NCBI GenBank assembly: GCA_023897205.1
Contig: JAHWDD010000012.1
Span: 1,116,001 to 1,180,000 of the forward strand
DNA from: Exophiala sp. HKRS030
Lineage: Eukaryota; Ascomycota; Eurotiomycetes; Chaetothyriales; Herpotrichiellaceae
Reading direction: 5' to 3'
DNA: 64,000 bases
Of this stretch, positions 11,201 through 22,544 are shown piece by piece. The position numbers and the translations under genes are program-made. Every line of letters starts with the position of its first letter. Position 1 is the first letter of the stretch. Under the pieces are notes generated by a model that had not been told where the DNA came from, did no database searches, and worked only from the letters and a program-made list of their open reading frames with translations.

Positions 11201-12513
11201 AAGTGGTTTTCGGCTCAAAATAGCTTGAAAAAGATCCTTGGATTCTGGATGATATCGTGGTGACTGGAAGTCGATGAGGGCATTACCGAGAATGAGATTG
11301 ACGCCATCTAAACTATTTTGCAATTCAACTGCTTTTTGTTTCTGTGCGTTGAGATGCAATTTCTGAGCCTTCCGTGCGAAGTCTGTGGCACTTTGCCATT
11401 CCTTAAGATGAAGGTACGTATACGCGACGATTCGATGACCCAGTAGAGAATCAGGTAGGTCATCAAGACCTTCTGTCATGAGGTTGAGCTGGTCTACCAC
11501 ACTCAACCTCGGTAATGTCTCATCACTGTCAGCATCTTTAAATGGTTCATATGGAAAGGGGAGGCTTCGCTATCAAGGAAGCCTCTGAGTATCTTGCTCA
11601 AGCCGTGATCGGGGAAGTAATCGATGTATTCACGAAAGATGTTAACATCCCACTCTTCAAGACTTTCGGCGTCCACCCATTCTAAAGCGATGGTCCAAGC
11701 TAGGGCATACTTTTGCTTGACTATGACCATTCCATTGGCCATGTGTAAAACCTTGTCTCGCTGCTGCACCTTTTGCTCATTGGGTAAAAGGAGAAGGTTA
11801 TCGAACATGCGCTGAAACAATTTTTGTTCTAGATCATGTCGAGCATCATCGTCTCGGGTCCAGTTGATGAGTTCTGCATATTTCTCTTCGATCTGAAATC
11901 GGCAGATTGCTTCATATCTGACTTGACGATTGACCTGATCGATCTTAGAACCAATCCTAGTACGTCTTTCCTCTATCTGTGAAGAGACCCATTCCTTTTC
12001 TTCGGCTTGTGCTGACTCAAGTATTCGTTGATACGCGATATTTGGATGAAGGACTCGACCTTCTAGTGTAAGATAGAGGTTTGAGGAGGGAAGGATGAGC
12101 TCAAGTGCAGTGCGATACTGTTGTGGCGTTCCATGCTTTTTAGCAAACAATTCGTATTTGTCGATGACAGTCTGACATTGATTTCGATCCTCCGCCTGTG
12201 CGTATATCTCGGCTAGCTTGAGTGCGGTACGATGATATTGATCTAGCTTCTGAGCTCCCTGCTTCTCGTAAAGTGTAATAAGTCCCTTGTACGCCTGGAC
12301 ATCATCTGGCTTGACCTTGGCAGCCTTCGTGATCGCCGTCTCCGCACTTTCGAGCTGGCCCAATTTTTCTCTTGCGAAACCTAAGAATAAAAGTGCCGTA
12401 TGATTTTTGCTGTCGTTCTTCAAAAGATCCTCGGCTTGCTCCGCCGCTTGCGCAAAATTACCACCATCAAGTGAAATCTTGATAGCTTTCAACGCCGCTT
12501 TAGACGAAGACAT
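8294..12513 (-). CDS. SKI3: SKI3, TPR scaffold of the Ski complex
   Basis: TPR scaffold of the cytoplasmic Ski2-Ski3-Ski8 complex, which feeds mRNA to the exosome for 3'-5' decay and no-go/non-stop surveillance. The start is the ATG at 12513 (MSSSKAALKAIKISLDGGNFAQAAEQAEDLL), matching the family N-terminus. Many degenerate TPR units follow along the whole length, such as HTALLFLGFAREKLGQLESA, PAYTLFGIYFQDYGKNKQRA and YYSWVGLGESYHNAGRHIAA. The gene is intronless in this reading. It is split at about 11505: MRHYRG is followed by a stop while LSVVDQLNLMTEGLDDLPDSLL, conserved in fungal Ski3, continues in the next frame. One extra base at 11505-11508 gives 1406 residues, a normal length. An intron here would have to be under 40 bp, so a one-base loss is preferred. 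Confidence 0.85.
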
Positions 12514-13252
12514 AATGAGAATGAAACGTCTTGATATCTCAAGGTCTTTAAAGACTGAGGTCAAGGAATGCTTGACGTTGAGACTGTGAAGGTGAAAGTG
12601 TGATGAAGTGGTGAACCGAAGCAGTGTCTTTGGGACATTGCTATATCAGCCTTGAACCGCTCTTTGGTGCTTACCAGAATTAGATTTCCTTGTTTTCAAA
12701 AAATTGTACACCATGGGCACTTTGTGCTTTGCTTTGGCAAGGTTTGAACTCAGCCTTGGGCGCAATAAATATTCCTTCAGCGACGATTAAGATAGACTGG
12801 TCTAAATAAGGAAATGACGCCTGGAATTGAGCAAACATCCACAATCCATTATCTGCCAGGTTGTTCCACCGTAGTATAGGGTGGAGCACCGGTTCCTTAG
12901 TGGCAATATGCACAATGACATCCCCAGTGATCCCCATAACTACGAAGATGGGCATCATTGAGTAGTCATCACTCAGCAGGCCACCAAACGACCTAGAGCG
13001 GCCTATCCACTAACCTGATATATATGGAGCTTGCAAGATCATAGGTCACCAGCTAAGAAGAATGCAGATAACGTCTTTCTCGGAGGCTTCAGTTCTTGTT
13101 CGAACATAACTTCTACGACGGCGACTCCCTTTACTCGTCGACGGACCCTCGACATTGCGAGATCTTGCCAACGCTATTGTGCCGCTACAAGTCCGCAATC
13201 CATCGTCTTTGCCGCATGCTTCCGAAGATCTTTCCGCACCTCCTTGCCCCGT
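12514..13252. promoter_or_regulatory. Divergent intergenic region between SKI3 and the GH5 gene
   Basis: The region is shared 5' flank for SKI3 (minus) and the GH5 gene (plus). A 92-codon reading frame at 12680-12958 (minus) has no recognisable domain and is probably chance. The GH5 frame is open upstream to 13031, but the family's N-terminus fits the ATG at 13253. Confidence 0.4.
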
Positions 13253-15624
13253 ATGGCCACCATAGGCTTGACCATTGATGGGATCAGAATCCGAGATTCA
13301 GATAATCGTGAGGTCACCTTTCGAGGCATCAATGTAGCTGGAGATTGCAAATTCCCTCGCTACCCTGACCAACCTTCACATATTCGGGACGGCTTTTTCG
13401 ATGCCGATAATGTCTCTTTCGTCGGTCGGCCGTTCACAGAAGAAGAATCACATGTGCATTTCGCGAGGTTAAAGAGATGGGGCTATAACACTATCAGATA
13501 CATATTCACCTGGGAAGCTTTGGAACATGGCGGTCCGGGTAAATATGACGAAGAATTCATCGACCATACCATCAAGATTCTGCGAGTAGCCAAAAGTTAC
13601 GGATTTTGGATTTTCATGGATCCTCATCAAGATGTCTGGTCACGATTCACAGGCGGATCTGGAGCACCCTTATGGACACTTCATGCGTGCGGGCTTGACC
13701 CAGAATCATTCACTGTAAACCAAGCGGCTGTCGTCCATAACACCTGGCCAGAAACCACCGAATTTCCCAAGATGCTGTGGCCAACAAACTATACGAGATT
13801 GGCGACAGAGACAACCTTCACTTTATTTTATGCTGGTAAAGATTTCGCACCCAATGCCATCATTGACGGTAAGAACATTCAAGACTATCTTACAGATCAT
13901 TTCATTGGCGCATGTACGCATCTAGCACAGAGAATACACGATGCAGGGGCTTGGAGGATGAATGTATCATTGGTTGGGAAACCATGAATGAACCACACCG
14001 AGGACTAGTTGGTTGGGAGGATTTGAATGCAATTCCTGACGAATTGAAGATGCGGAAAGGAACATGCCCAACGCCCTGGCAATCCTTGCTCACCGGTGCT
14101 GGACGAGCTGTAGAGGTTGACGTGTACGCGTTCAATACCTTTGGACCTTACAAGAGCGGAAGGGAGCTGGTTGACCCAGAAGGAGTCCAGGCCTGGCTAC
14201 CAAAGGATTTTGACGACAGTAAATATGGCTGGAAACGAGATCCAGGTTGGAAGCTGGGCGAATGCTTGTGGGCACAAAACGGGGTCTGGGATCCTAATCA
14301 AGACCAGCTGCTGAAAAAGAACTATTTTGCGTCCATCCCAAAATCAGGCGAGCCACTCGACATCGAAAAATTCACCAATATCTATTTTATGCATCACTTC
14401 CGGAAATACAGAGACGCAATCCGAGCGATTCATAAGAACTGCATCATCTTGGTTCAGTCTGCTGTGCTAGAAATTCCTCCGAGCATCAAAGGAACTTCGG
14501 ACGATGAACAACGACTTATTTTTGCGTCTCATTACTATGATGGCGTGACTTTGATCCAAAAGCACTGGAATAAATTCTACAACGTCGACATCTTCGGTCT
14601 TTTACGAAAGAAGTACTCGAATCCTGTATTTGCGGTTCGACTAGGAGAGACTGCGATTCGGAACTGCCTCCGAGATCAACTGCGTGCTATTCGCGAAGAG
14701 GGCATGCAATACATTGGCGACCGGCCTACTCTATTCACCGAGATTGGCATTCCATACGATATGGATGACAAATATGCGTATAAGACTGGCGATTACTCCT
14801 CACAAACATCTTCGCTCGATGCGAACGCCTTCGCTGTAGAAGGCTCCGGTGCTCAGGGGTTTACATGGTGGACGTACGTTGGTCAAGTAAGCAACTGCAA
14901 TCTGAAGAATTGATTTCATCTTTATTGACACAAGCAGAACAACCACGAATATGGAGATCTCTGGAACGGTGAAGACCTGTCCATCGTATCAGTAGACGAC
15001 CAACTACTTCCGAGCGCTAGCAAGCTTAACTCATCGACTTTGGCCTCGGCCAACCCATCCTCGATATCTCTCCCACAGAAACAGGCTGCATCGTCCTCTT
15101 CAGACACAACTCTCACTGATGCCACCACGATCAACCCATCGAACCTGAAGTCCGCGCTTCAGCCTCCAGAATTCTTAACCCCGACACGTTCTACTGCCCC
15201 GTCAGACCTGACCTCAAATCCAGGACTTCGCTCTGCCGAAGCTTATGTCCGGCCCTCCCCAATCGCTACCGTAGGCGATGTAACATCGTATGGCTTCGAC
15301 CTGAAGTCGGTAACTTTCACATTTTCACTAGTTGCGCCCAATGCAACGAAGGAGGATGTCCCCTCGGAAATCTTCTTACCAGAATTTCATTTCCCACCGG
15401 GCAAGACGAATGTCAATGTCACAGGTGGACGATGGCGGATAGACCTTGTCGATGTCGACGGGGAGGGGATGCAGGTCCTAAAATGGTGGCATGGCGCCGG
15501 TGAACAGAGTATGACGGTCAAGGGTGTCAAAAGAAAAGCTGGAGCATTAGAGGAGGAGGTCGAAGGCGAAGAAGGATATTTCGACACTATGACGCGCACA
15601 GTGCAAAATTGTTCAGTGATGTGA
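13253..15624 (+). CDS. GH5 steryl-beta-glucosidase / glucocerebrosidase-like enzyme (EGCrP2/Sgl1 type)
   Basis: Family GH5 (subfamily 12-like) hydrolase of the type that removes glucose from ergosteryl glucoside or glucosylceramide. Exons are 13253-14886 and 14938-15624; the intron (GTAAGC...GCAG) joins WWTYVGQ to NNHEYGDLWNGEDLSI, a family hallmark. Conserved blocks: FRGINVAGDCKFPRYP, WGYNTIRYIFTWEALEHGGPG, FWIFMDPHQDVWSRFTGGSGAPLWT, ETMNEPHRG with the acid/base Glu near residue 247, and FTEIGIPYDMDD with the nucleophile Glu near residue 497. The C-terminal beta-domain follows. The frame breaks at the GGGG run 13946-13949 between HDAG and LEDECIIGW; one more G gives a 773-residue protein. 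No signal peptide is evident, so it is probably intracellular. Substrate choice between steryl glucoside and glucosylceramide is uncertain. Confidence 0.85.
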
Positions 15625-16189
15625 ATGATCCCAGTACTGTTTCAAAAGCCTGGAGTTCTTCTCTGACCGGGAAATATCTCGCTGAATGCATCACTTTCTT
15701 GGATCACGAATGACGTTATGGCGTAAGGTCAGGACTTTGATATATATGGGTTAGGTAGGGATGGATAACATTTAAGAGCGCATAAAACCAAGGTGTGCCT
15801 ACTCGCAAGTGTCATTTGAAATACTTTTGCCATTTTGGGTAGCGGCGTAAATGCCCTACGGTGGATGCGATCTCCCCTTTTGATTTGCCCCACCGTACCC
15901 TCTCCATCGTATTATTGTATGTGACCACCGTTAAAAGGGACTGACCATTTGTCCTGTCGTCTAACATCCTCGACCTCACCACCTTGCCTCCATTCGACCA
16001 TCTGTTTCTCTGCGACTTTGAACAGTGGAAATCGCAGAAGATTTCGCTAGACTGTTGCACAGTAATTTGGGAAGTCGGTAACATGGCACGATAGCCGCCT
16101 GGATCAAGCCCCGATTCATTCGCCTGACCCGATTTCTCTCCCCTCCACAACCACGTTCCCGTCTACCTCCATAATCCCCTACCGCAAAG
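15625..16189. other. Intergenic, 5' flank of beta-adaptin gene
   Basis: The stretch is pyrimidine-rich near the AP-1 start (for example 15960-16010). No coding support was seen; minus-strand frames at 15812-16206 lack domains. Confidence 0.45.
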
Positions 16190-18672
16190 ATGGCTATGAA
16201 TCGCATGAGGAGCGCTTTCGCGCCTCCGCGGAAGGGTGAGACCTTCGAACTCAGATCTGGCCTTGTGTAAGTATCCCCTTGCTCAATGATGATCAGATTA
16301 CATGATTTGTGGACACAGATGCTGACCTGAGTTGTATTATAGTTCCCAATATGCCTACGAGCGGTAAGAATATTGTTCCGAACCAGTCTCTACCTTGCGA
16401 TCCCTTCTCACGATCATTTAGCAAAGAAGCAATTCAGAAGACCATTATGGCTATGACTCTGGGCAAAGATGTCTCACAACTCTTCCCTGATGTCCTCAAA
16501 AATATTGCAACTGCGGATTTGGATCAGAAGAAGCTGGTATATTTATACTTGATGTACGAACACCTCTTCCCTGTCCACAAACCGTTATTCCTAACTTCCC
16601 GTACAGGAATTACGCCAAATCACATCCCGATCTCTGCATCCTCGCCGTCAATACCTTCGTCCAAGACTCCGAAGACCCCAACCCACTGATCCGGGCACTG
16701 GCCATCCGAACCATGGGCTGTATAAGAGTGGATAAAATGATCGATTATATGGAAGAACCCTTACGAAAAACCCTACGAGACGAATCTCCGTACGTTCGCA
16801 AAACAGCCGCAATTTGTGTCGCCAAATTATTTGACTTGAACCCGTCCATGTGTCTGGAAAATGGATTTCTCGAAATACTTCAAGAGCTGATTGGCGATCC
16901 CAATCCTATGGTTGTTGCTAATTCCGTTCAAGCCCTAGCCGAAATCAACGAGTCCGCTCCTGAAATGAACAGTTTACAAATCAGTCCAACTACTTTAAAG
17001 AAACTGCTCATGGCTCTCAACGAATGTACAGAATGGGGCAGGGTGACTCTACTCAGCACTCTGGCAGACTACAAAGCGCAAGATGTCAAGGAAGCCGAAC
17101 ACATCTGCGAACGAGTGGCTCCTCAATTTCAGCATGTCAATTCCAGTGTCGTCATGGCTGCAGTCAAGGCTGTTTTCCTGCATATGAAATATCTCCCCAT
17201 CGAAGCCCAAAAGTCCTACTTGAAGAAAATGGCACCGCCACTGGTCACACTGGTATCTTCAGCGCCAGAAGTTCAATACGTTGCCTTACGAAACATTGAC
17301 CTTCTATTGCAAAAGCAACCCGACATTTTGAGCAAGGAGATCCGAGTTTTCTTCTGCAAATACAACGATCCCCCTTATCTCAAATTTCAAAAACTTGAAA
17401 TCATGGTACGGATCGCCAACGAAACTAATGTTGATCAACTTCTAGCCGAACTCAAAGAATATGCGCTCGAGGTTGATATGGACTTTGTTCGTCGAGCTGT
17501 CAAAGCCATCGGTCAGGTGGCGATTAAAATCGAAAGTGCTAGTGAGAGATGCGTCAATGCCCTTCTTGACTTAATCAACACCAAGGTCAATTATGTTGTA
17601 CAGGAAGTGATCGTCGTCATCAAGGATATCTTCAGGAAATATCCTGGGTACGAAGGCATTATTCCAACACTTTGCAAATGCATCGACGAGCTTGACGAGC
17701 CCAATGCACGAGGCTCCCTGATTTGGATTGTTGGAGAATATGCCGAAAAGATCAGTAATGCGGGTGATATACTTGGAGGCTTTGTTGATGGCTTCACTGA
17801 GGAGTTTGCACAGGTATGTTGCGATATTCGAAGTCGGAAAAATGATCACTAATTGCAGGTAGACACAACTACAAATCCTTACCGCTGTGGTGAAGTTGTT
17901 TTTGAAACGGCCACAGGCAGCACAGGGCCTGGTACAAAAGGTTCTGAATGCTGCTACTGCTGACAATGATAACCCTGATATTCGTGATCGAGCCTACGTC
18001 TATTGGCGTCTTCTGTCCAACACTAGCGACCAGAATGCTCCAAAGAATATCATCCTGTCGGAAAAGCCTCCCATCACTACCACGATACAATCCCTACCTC
18101 CACAGTTACTGGATAGACTCCTCGGTGAGCTTTCAACACTGGCATCCGTTTATCACAAGCCTCCAGAACAGTTCGTTGGTCAAGGCCGCTTTGGTGCTGA
18201 TGCTGTGCAGCAAGCTGCGATCGAAGAGGCAATGCAGAATGCGCGGGAGAATCCTATTGCTGCTGTGGCAGCCGCAGCTTCTGCACAAGGTAGCGCACCT
18301 GAGGCACAAAACAACATCGAAAATCTGCTCGATATCGATTTTGACGGAGCAGCCCCAGCGTCCACATCGGAGAAACCATCCAATGGTCTCTCTGGACTTG
18401 AAGGACTTGCTGGTACTCCACAGAGAGTAGCATCACCCTCCGTAAATCAGCCCGCACCAGCAAACAACATGGATGATCTCTTGGGAGTGTTTGGCAACGG
18501 AAGCTCTTCTGCCGGCCCATCTGGGTCTGGATTTGGCCAAATGTCAGATAGTGATATCTTGAATGGCTTTGCCTCGATGGATCTCTCGGGATCACAGCCA
18601 CCACCTCCACAACAACAGCTAAACAACGCTGGAAGCAAAAAGACGAATGAAGACTTACTTTCATTATTCTGA
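16190..18672 (+). CDS. AP-1 clathrin adaptor complex, beta-adaptin subunit
   Basis: Large subunit of the AP-1 adaptor for clathrin traffic between trans-Golgi and endosomes. Five exons: 16190-16266, 16343-16363 (a 21-base microexon), 16422-16553, 16607-17813, 17863-18672, total 748 residues. The splices rebuild the family sequence: [67 protein letters not shown]. The trunk is HEAT-like ([55 protein letters not shown]). The Gly/Ser/Pro-rich hinge carries LLDIDFDG, a clathrin-box-like motif. The protein ends at [11 protein letters not shown] without a long ear domain, as in fungal AP-1 beta. Reading frame is intact throughout. Confidence 0.95.
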
Positions 18673-19582
18673 GCGGAATCATCCAGTTGGAGCGGTACTG
18701 TAGACAGCAATATGAGATCGACTTTGAAGTCTACCTTTATGTGACAGTCGGAAGACTCCCGGTACCACAGCACAAACGGGTAGTCAAATATTTTGCTGCC
18801 ACGTTAGCTCGCTAAAGCTGCTCATCTCCAGACTGTCAATGGCACTTCCTCACTATAGACCACTATGAATCGAAAAGAAAGTGCCACCGATTTTGTTGGA
18901 GTCCGGATGGACTAAAACTTGTGACAGACCGAGTCCTTACCCCTTGTTGACCAACACCGAAGTCCCACGAGTCGAGCATCATGTGGCTCAACAATCTTTC
19001 GGAGCTCAACACAACACGGGACGAGCGCTTTGCGGATCTGGCTCTCCCATCTTTCACACTACGCCTAGATAACCAGGTTGCACAAGTGCTAAATGATGTC
19101 ATACTCGATTGAAAGAAAGATCTAATATTTCAAAGACGCGATGAACTATGTCATGAGCATGAACAGCAGTGATGATAATCCAAGGAGACATAAATCTCCT
19201 CGCAAGGACACACCGCACCCGGCAGTTCTTTCCCAATATCAATACCTTCAAACACTTTCACCTTCGTCCATTTCGTTACTTCATCTTGCTTTTCCCATTT
19301 CACGCTTTAGGCCCTAGCAATTGCAACATTTGTGCGATATTCTATTTGTTTTCACAAGAGAAGTCTCTTTCGCTCCATTATTGATCCTTGCGCATCTCAT
19401 AAGAAAGGCTCTTTACGACGCAGCATCAATTTACTATTCGACCAGCGACACAGCAGCCAATGGGTACTCGACGCAGTCCCTCAAGTCATACTCAGCATTA
19501 GACGAAGAATGTTCACGTACCCAAACTTGTCTACATCCACGCCAGTGCCCGCATTGTTCCGATCGCCCGGCAGTACCGAAGG
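18673..19582. other. Intergenic, no supported gene
   Basis: The 900-bp gap is downstream of beta-adaptin. It has many short frames in several phases, none with domains or clear splice pairs. An AT/pyrimidine-rich part at 19200-19400 may be the 5' leader of the next gene. Confidence 0.4.
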
Positions 19583-20521
19583 ATGACCATGCGCAGGAAG
19601 ATGTCCAGAAGCCAGTTGCACCAAAATATGCAAGGGGCCATAGCCGAGAATACCCTGAGTCTGCTTGTGGGCCTCTTGATTGAGGACGAGGAAGATAAGA
19701 AACTCCACATACAGATGGAATTAAGTCTCGCCGAAGTCCTGTCTGCTCTGATAAAGGGGACTGTTGAGAGGAAGATCTCGGCAGATGCTGAAGACACAGC
19801 GAGCCTGAGGCGATGTCTCGAGGTTTTGTATGGTGTAGGGATGGGGATGGGAGCATTGTCGAGACTTAGATCCCACACAATGATTTGCATCGTTCGACAT
19901 GCAGAAACTTTGTTTCGAGAACATGAGTGGGTACGCAGCCTAGCTCGAAGATTGCCTGGCTTCAGTTATGAATTTTCCCAGTCGTGGGCTCGGATTCATG
20001 ACTCATATCTTCCATATCGCTGGGCGGATGGCCACGTGGAATGGGGTGTCGAACGAGCTGCGATTACGCTAGGTCAGGTGGATGATGTGCTGGAGTATCA
20101 AGAGGGCCGCGAATGCAGAGTTAGAGAGTCGTTCGAGGATTTTCGCAAAACTCTTCAAGCTCTTCAGGAGTTTAAAAGATACGCGCGGGAAGAGGTTCGC
20201 TGGCTCCAAGATGGCTCTGAGAGGCGTTCCAACGTTGCCTGTGCTGCAACCCATCACAAGGCGGAAGCCGTCCCACAGTCTGAGTTTGTAGAAGGAATGG
20301 TAGAGTGGAGTCAGGACGAGACCTTTATTGCAAATGAAGAAGACGAGGAACTCAGCGAGTCGGAAAGTGAGCTTCTTGCTGATGAAACATATACGGATAA
20401 CCCTGACGAATCACACTGTGCAGGGCTTGAAAGTATCAAAGGAATACCAAGATCAATGCTAGGGATGTTTTCTGTTGCATCTGAGAACGGGGGACATGGT
20501 CAACCGAGCCTTCGCCTCTAG
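19583..20521 (+). CDS. Hypothetical protein, 312 residues
   Basis: I do not recognise this protein. The ATG at 19583 opens an uninterrupted frame. The N-terminal two thirds look helical and mixed-charge (TLSLLVGLLIEDEEDKKLHI, LSLAEVLSALIKGTVERKIS, VRESFEDFRKTLQALQEFKR). The last 80 residues are acidic and probably disordered (ANEEDEELSESESELLADET). No signal peptide or membrane helix is seen. Overlapping frames on both strands at 19434-19924 are shorter and lack such composition. Probably a lineage-specific gene; upstream exons cannot be excluded. Confidence 0.5.
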   Translation: MTMRRKMSRSQLHQNMQGAIAENTLSLLVGLLIEDEEDKKLHIQMELSLAEVLSALIKGTVERKISADAEDTASLRRCLEVLYGVGMGMGALSRLRSHTMICIVRHAETLFREHEWVRSLARRLPGFSYEFSQSWARIHDSYLPYRWADGHVEWGVERAAITLGQVDDVLEYQEGRECRVRESFEDFRKTLQALQEFKRYAREEVRWLQDGSERRSNVACAATHHKAEAVPQSEFVEGMVEWSQDETFIANEEDEELSESESELLADETYTDNPDESHCAGLESIKGIPRSMLGMFSVASENGGHGQPSLRL

Positions 20522-21365
20522 TCACAAAATTGCCAAAAGTCAATGTACTGGTTATACCCCATTGTCTGCGGTTCATACCCGGATGACAGAGCATACCATT
20601 AATTTGAGGAGTGCATAATCCCAGTCGTTGTTTGAAAGAGCCTACGGAGTCTGGTGGAGGTATTGATGGTAGTCAGAAGCATCACATTCCTTGAGTCAGT
20701 TGTGGGATGGGCGAGTTTGTCAACCCAAAGGAGGATCAACGGCGGCGGCCCATTCGAGTCCGTCGGTCAGCGTCCTGTGGATGAGACCTTAGTTCCCAGG
20801 CTAGCTAGATCGTCGTAGACTCGAATGTTTCTCGCTAGAGAAGCGGTAACGCAATGAGCCAAGTGCGAGCTTAGCGATGAAAGCCATGGTAACCAGGTCT
20901 TTGCACTTGGCTGTATCTCCAAACTCAAGGGATCGTGTCTTAGACACCCTTTTGTCAAAGAGTATGTTCAAAACTCCCAAGTGCAATGCTCACATAAAAC
21001 TTCATGAAGTTGTCCATTTGTTTTTTTGTGTCTACTTTACAGACATCGGAGCTTTAATGACAAAAGTGAAGCAACACTTGCTCACCGACATCAACCTCAT
21101 GCATACTAGCTCCCTCCACTTCTGCAAGTAGTGCCCAATGGACGATCCACATCTTGTGTGCAAGCACCAAACCTCCACTTCCGCGGTCTACGGAGTACTA
21201 CACGTGGTCCCACAGGAAGCTGTGATGGCCTTTCTACTACGCGCTTTGGGACATTGGGATCACGTTTAGGACGAAGGCCTGGCATAGAAGGGTCCTCATG
21301 GTTAGTACAAAAACCCAGGGACAGGACACATACGGTCTGTCTTCTCTTCCTCCTTTCAAAACGCC
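20522..21365. other. Intergenic, no supported gene
   Basis: Only short frames occur here (20877-21131, 21131-21535), without domains or strong splice context. Confidence 0.4.
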
Positions 21366-21818
21366 ATGGCGAAACCTTCGGGGTCGGCGGCCATCTGGAT
21401 GCTGTTGATCAGCGTCTTGGTGAGTCTCTGGTCTACGGGGCCGAGTCACGGAGGAACAACGCCATTCTCATTGCTCGTGCTCGACGTCGACGAGGATGTG
21501 CCATTGCAGGCCGTCCAGCAACAGCGATTTGTTGATCTAACGCACCAACCTACCTCAGACCAGAAGGATCAACGGGTCCTTATAAGAAGTCAGGACGTGA
21601 GGGTGGCGGGTACATACAAGGAGAAAAACAGGAGGATGAACAAGATATGGAGGGCAAAGAAGATGCTGGACGTTGTGGAAAGCGTTCTGGCTATGAGGTT
21701 GCATTCATGTTTTACATGTGCGTCGGTTGATGGCTTGATTGCGGGAGATGATTTGCATGATGAGATACTTGATCTGGGAAATACTCAGGCGAGGTGTATG
21801 GAGGTTCCGGGTTGTTGA
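21366..21818 (+). CDS. Possible small hypothetical protein with hydrophobic N-terminus
   Basis: A 150-codon frame begins MAKPSGSAAIWMLLISVLVSL, which resembles a signal peptide or anchor, followed by a basic middle (YKEKNRRMNKIWRAKKM) and four cysteines in the last 45 residues. No family is recognised. It overlaps another plus-strand frame (21131-21535) and a minus-strand one (21237-21449). Length and composition are compatible with a small secreted fungal protein, but chance is equally plausible. Confidence 0.25.
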   Translation: MAKPSGSAAIWMLLISVLVSLWSTGPSHGGTTPFSLLVLDVDEDVPLQAVQQQRFVDLTHQPTSDQKDQRVLIRSQDVRVAGTYKEKNRRMNKIWRAKKMLDVVESVLAMRLHSCFTCASVDGLIAGDDLHDEILDLGNTQARCMEVPGC

Positions 21819-22544
21819 TATTGGTGGGAATATATTAGGATACATGGAAGAAAGGTGAACAGAGTACTTAGTGGGAGGAACCACAAGAGGAAAGTAAGCC
21901 GGGATGGAAAAAGCACGCTAAACCACCTTCCACGTGGGTGCGTCGTGCCCAATTTTGCAACAGGAAAGCGCGACTGACTGCGTGCCGCCTCGGCCTTTGA
22001 CTGGCCAGAATTATTCCCTTTGTTTCAGGAACAACCCAAAGCGACACACCAGATATCACGAGTTTCCTTCACACAAACCACACCTCAGCTTCACACCAAC
22101 AACAGAAATCAACGACGACAGAGTTTCATCAATACGACTACGGACACTATACCAGAGCATCCAGGAATCAATTACGATAATCGAAATAACCACCTTGGGA
22201 CCACAACCAACCACACCACACCTCGACGGATCATCCTTTCTTTTGTTCCAGAGCAATATCTGGCTGGAGTTCTTATATATTGAGAAAGTTCTAATAGTCA
22301 ACGAGGTCTTCATTCTCGTATCATACTGTATTCTTCCAAGGCCGTAACTTTCGAGTTTTTCAAGCAAAACTCAGCAAGATCAGTAATATTCGTCTGCCCT
22401 CTTTCAGTCGACTCGGAGCCATGGCAAGAACCGAGTAGCTGCAAACGTCAGTGCATCTCGTCAAAGCTACTTAGACGTCTGAACCCACTTGGATCTCTCC
22501 TCCTCCTCCACCACCACCCCGTATCTTGAATCACCACTCAAGAG
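21819..22544. promoter_or_regulatory. 5' flank and leader of the nucleoporin gene
   Basis: About 700 bp precede the ATG at 22545. The portion 22040-22260 is CA-rich with repeated ACCACA/ACAACA blocks, and 22490-22530 is a CTCCTCCTCCACCACC run, as often seen in fungal 5' leaders. The frames here have no domains. Confidence 0.4.

Noticed and set aside
11470..11512. A tiny intron joining the two SKI3 halves
   Set aside because: It would be about 35 bases, below usual fungal size, and would delete the conserved LSVVDQLNLM segment.
12680..12958. 92-codon minus-strand frame as a gene
   Set aside because: No domain, no codon or splice support, and it lies in a divergent promoter region.
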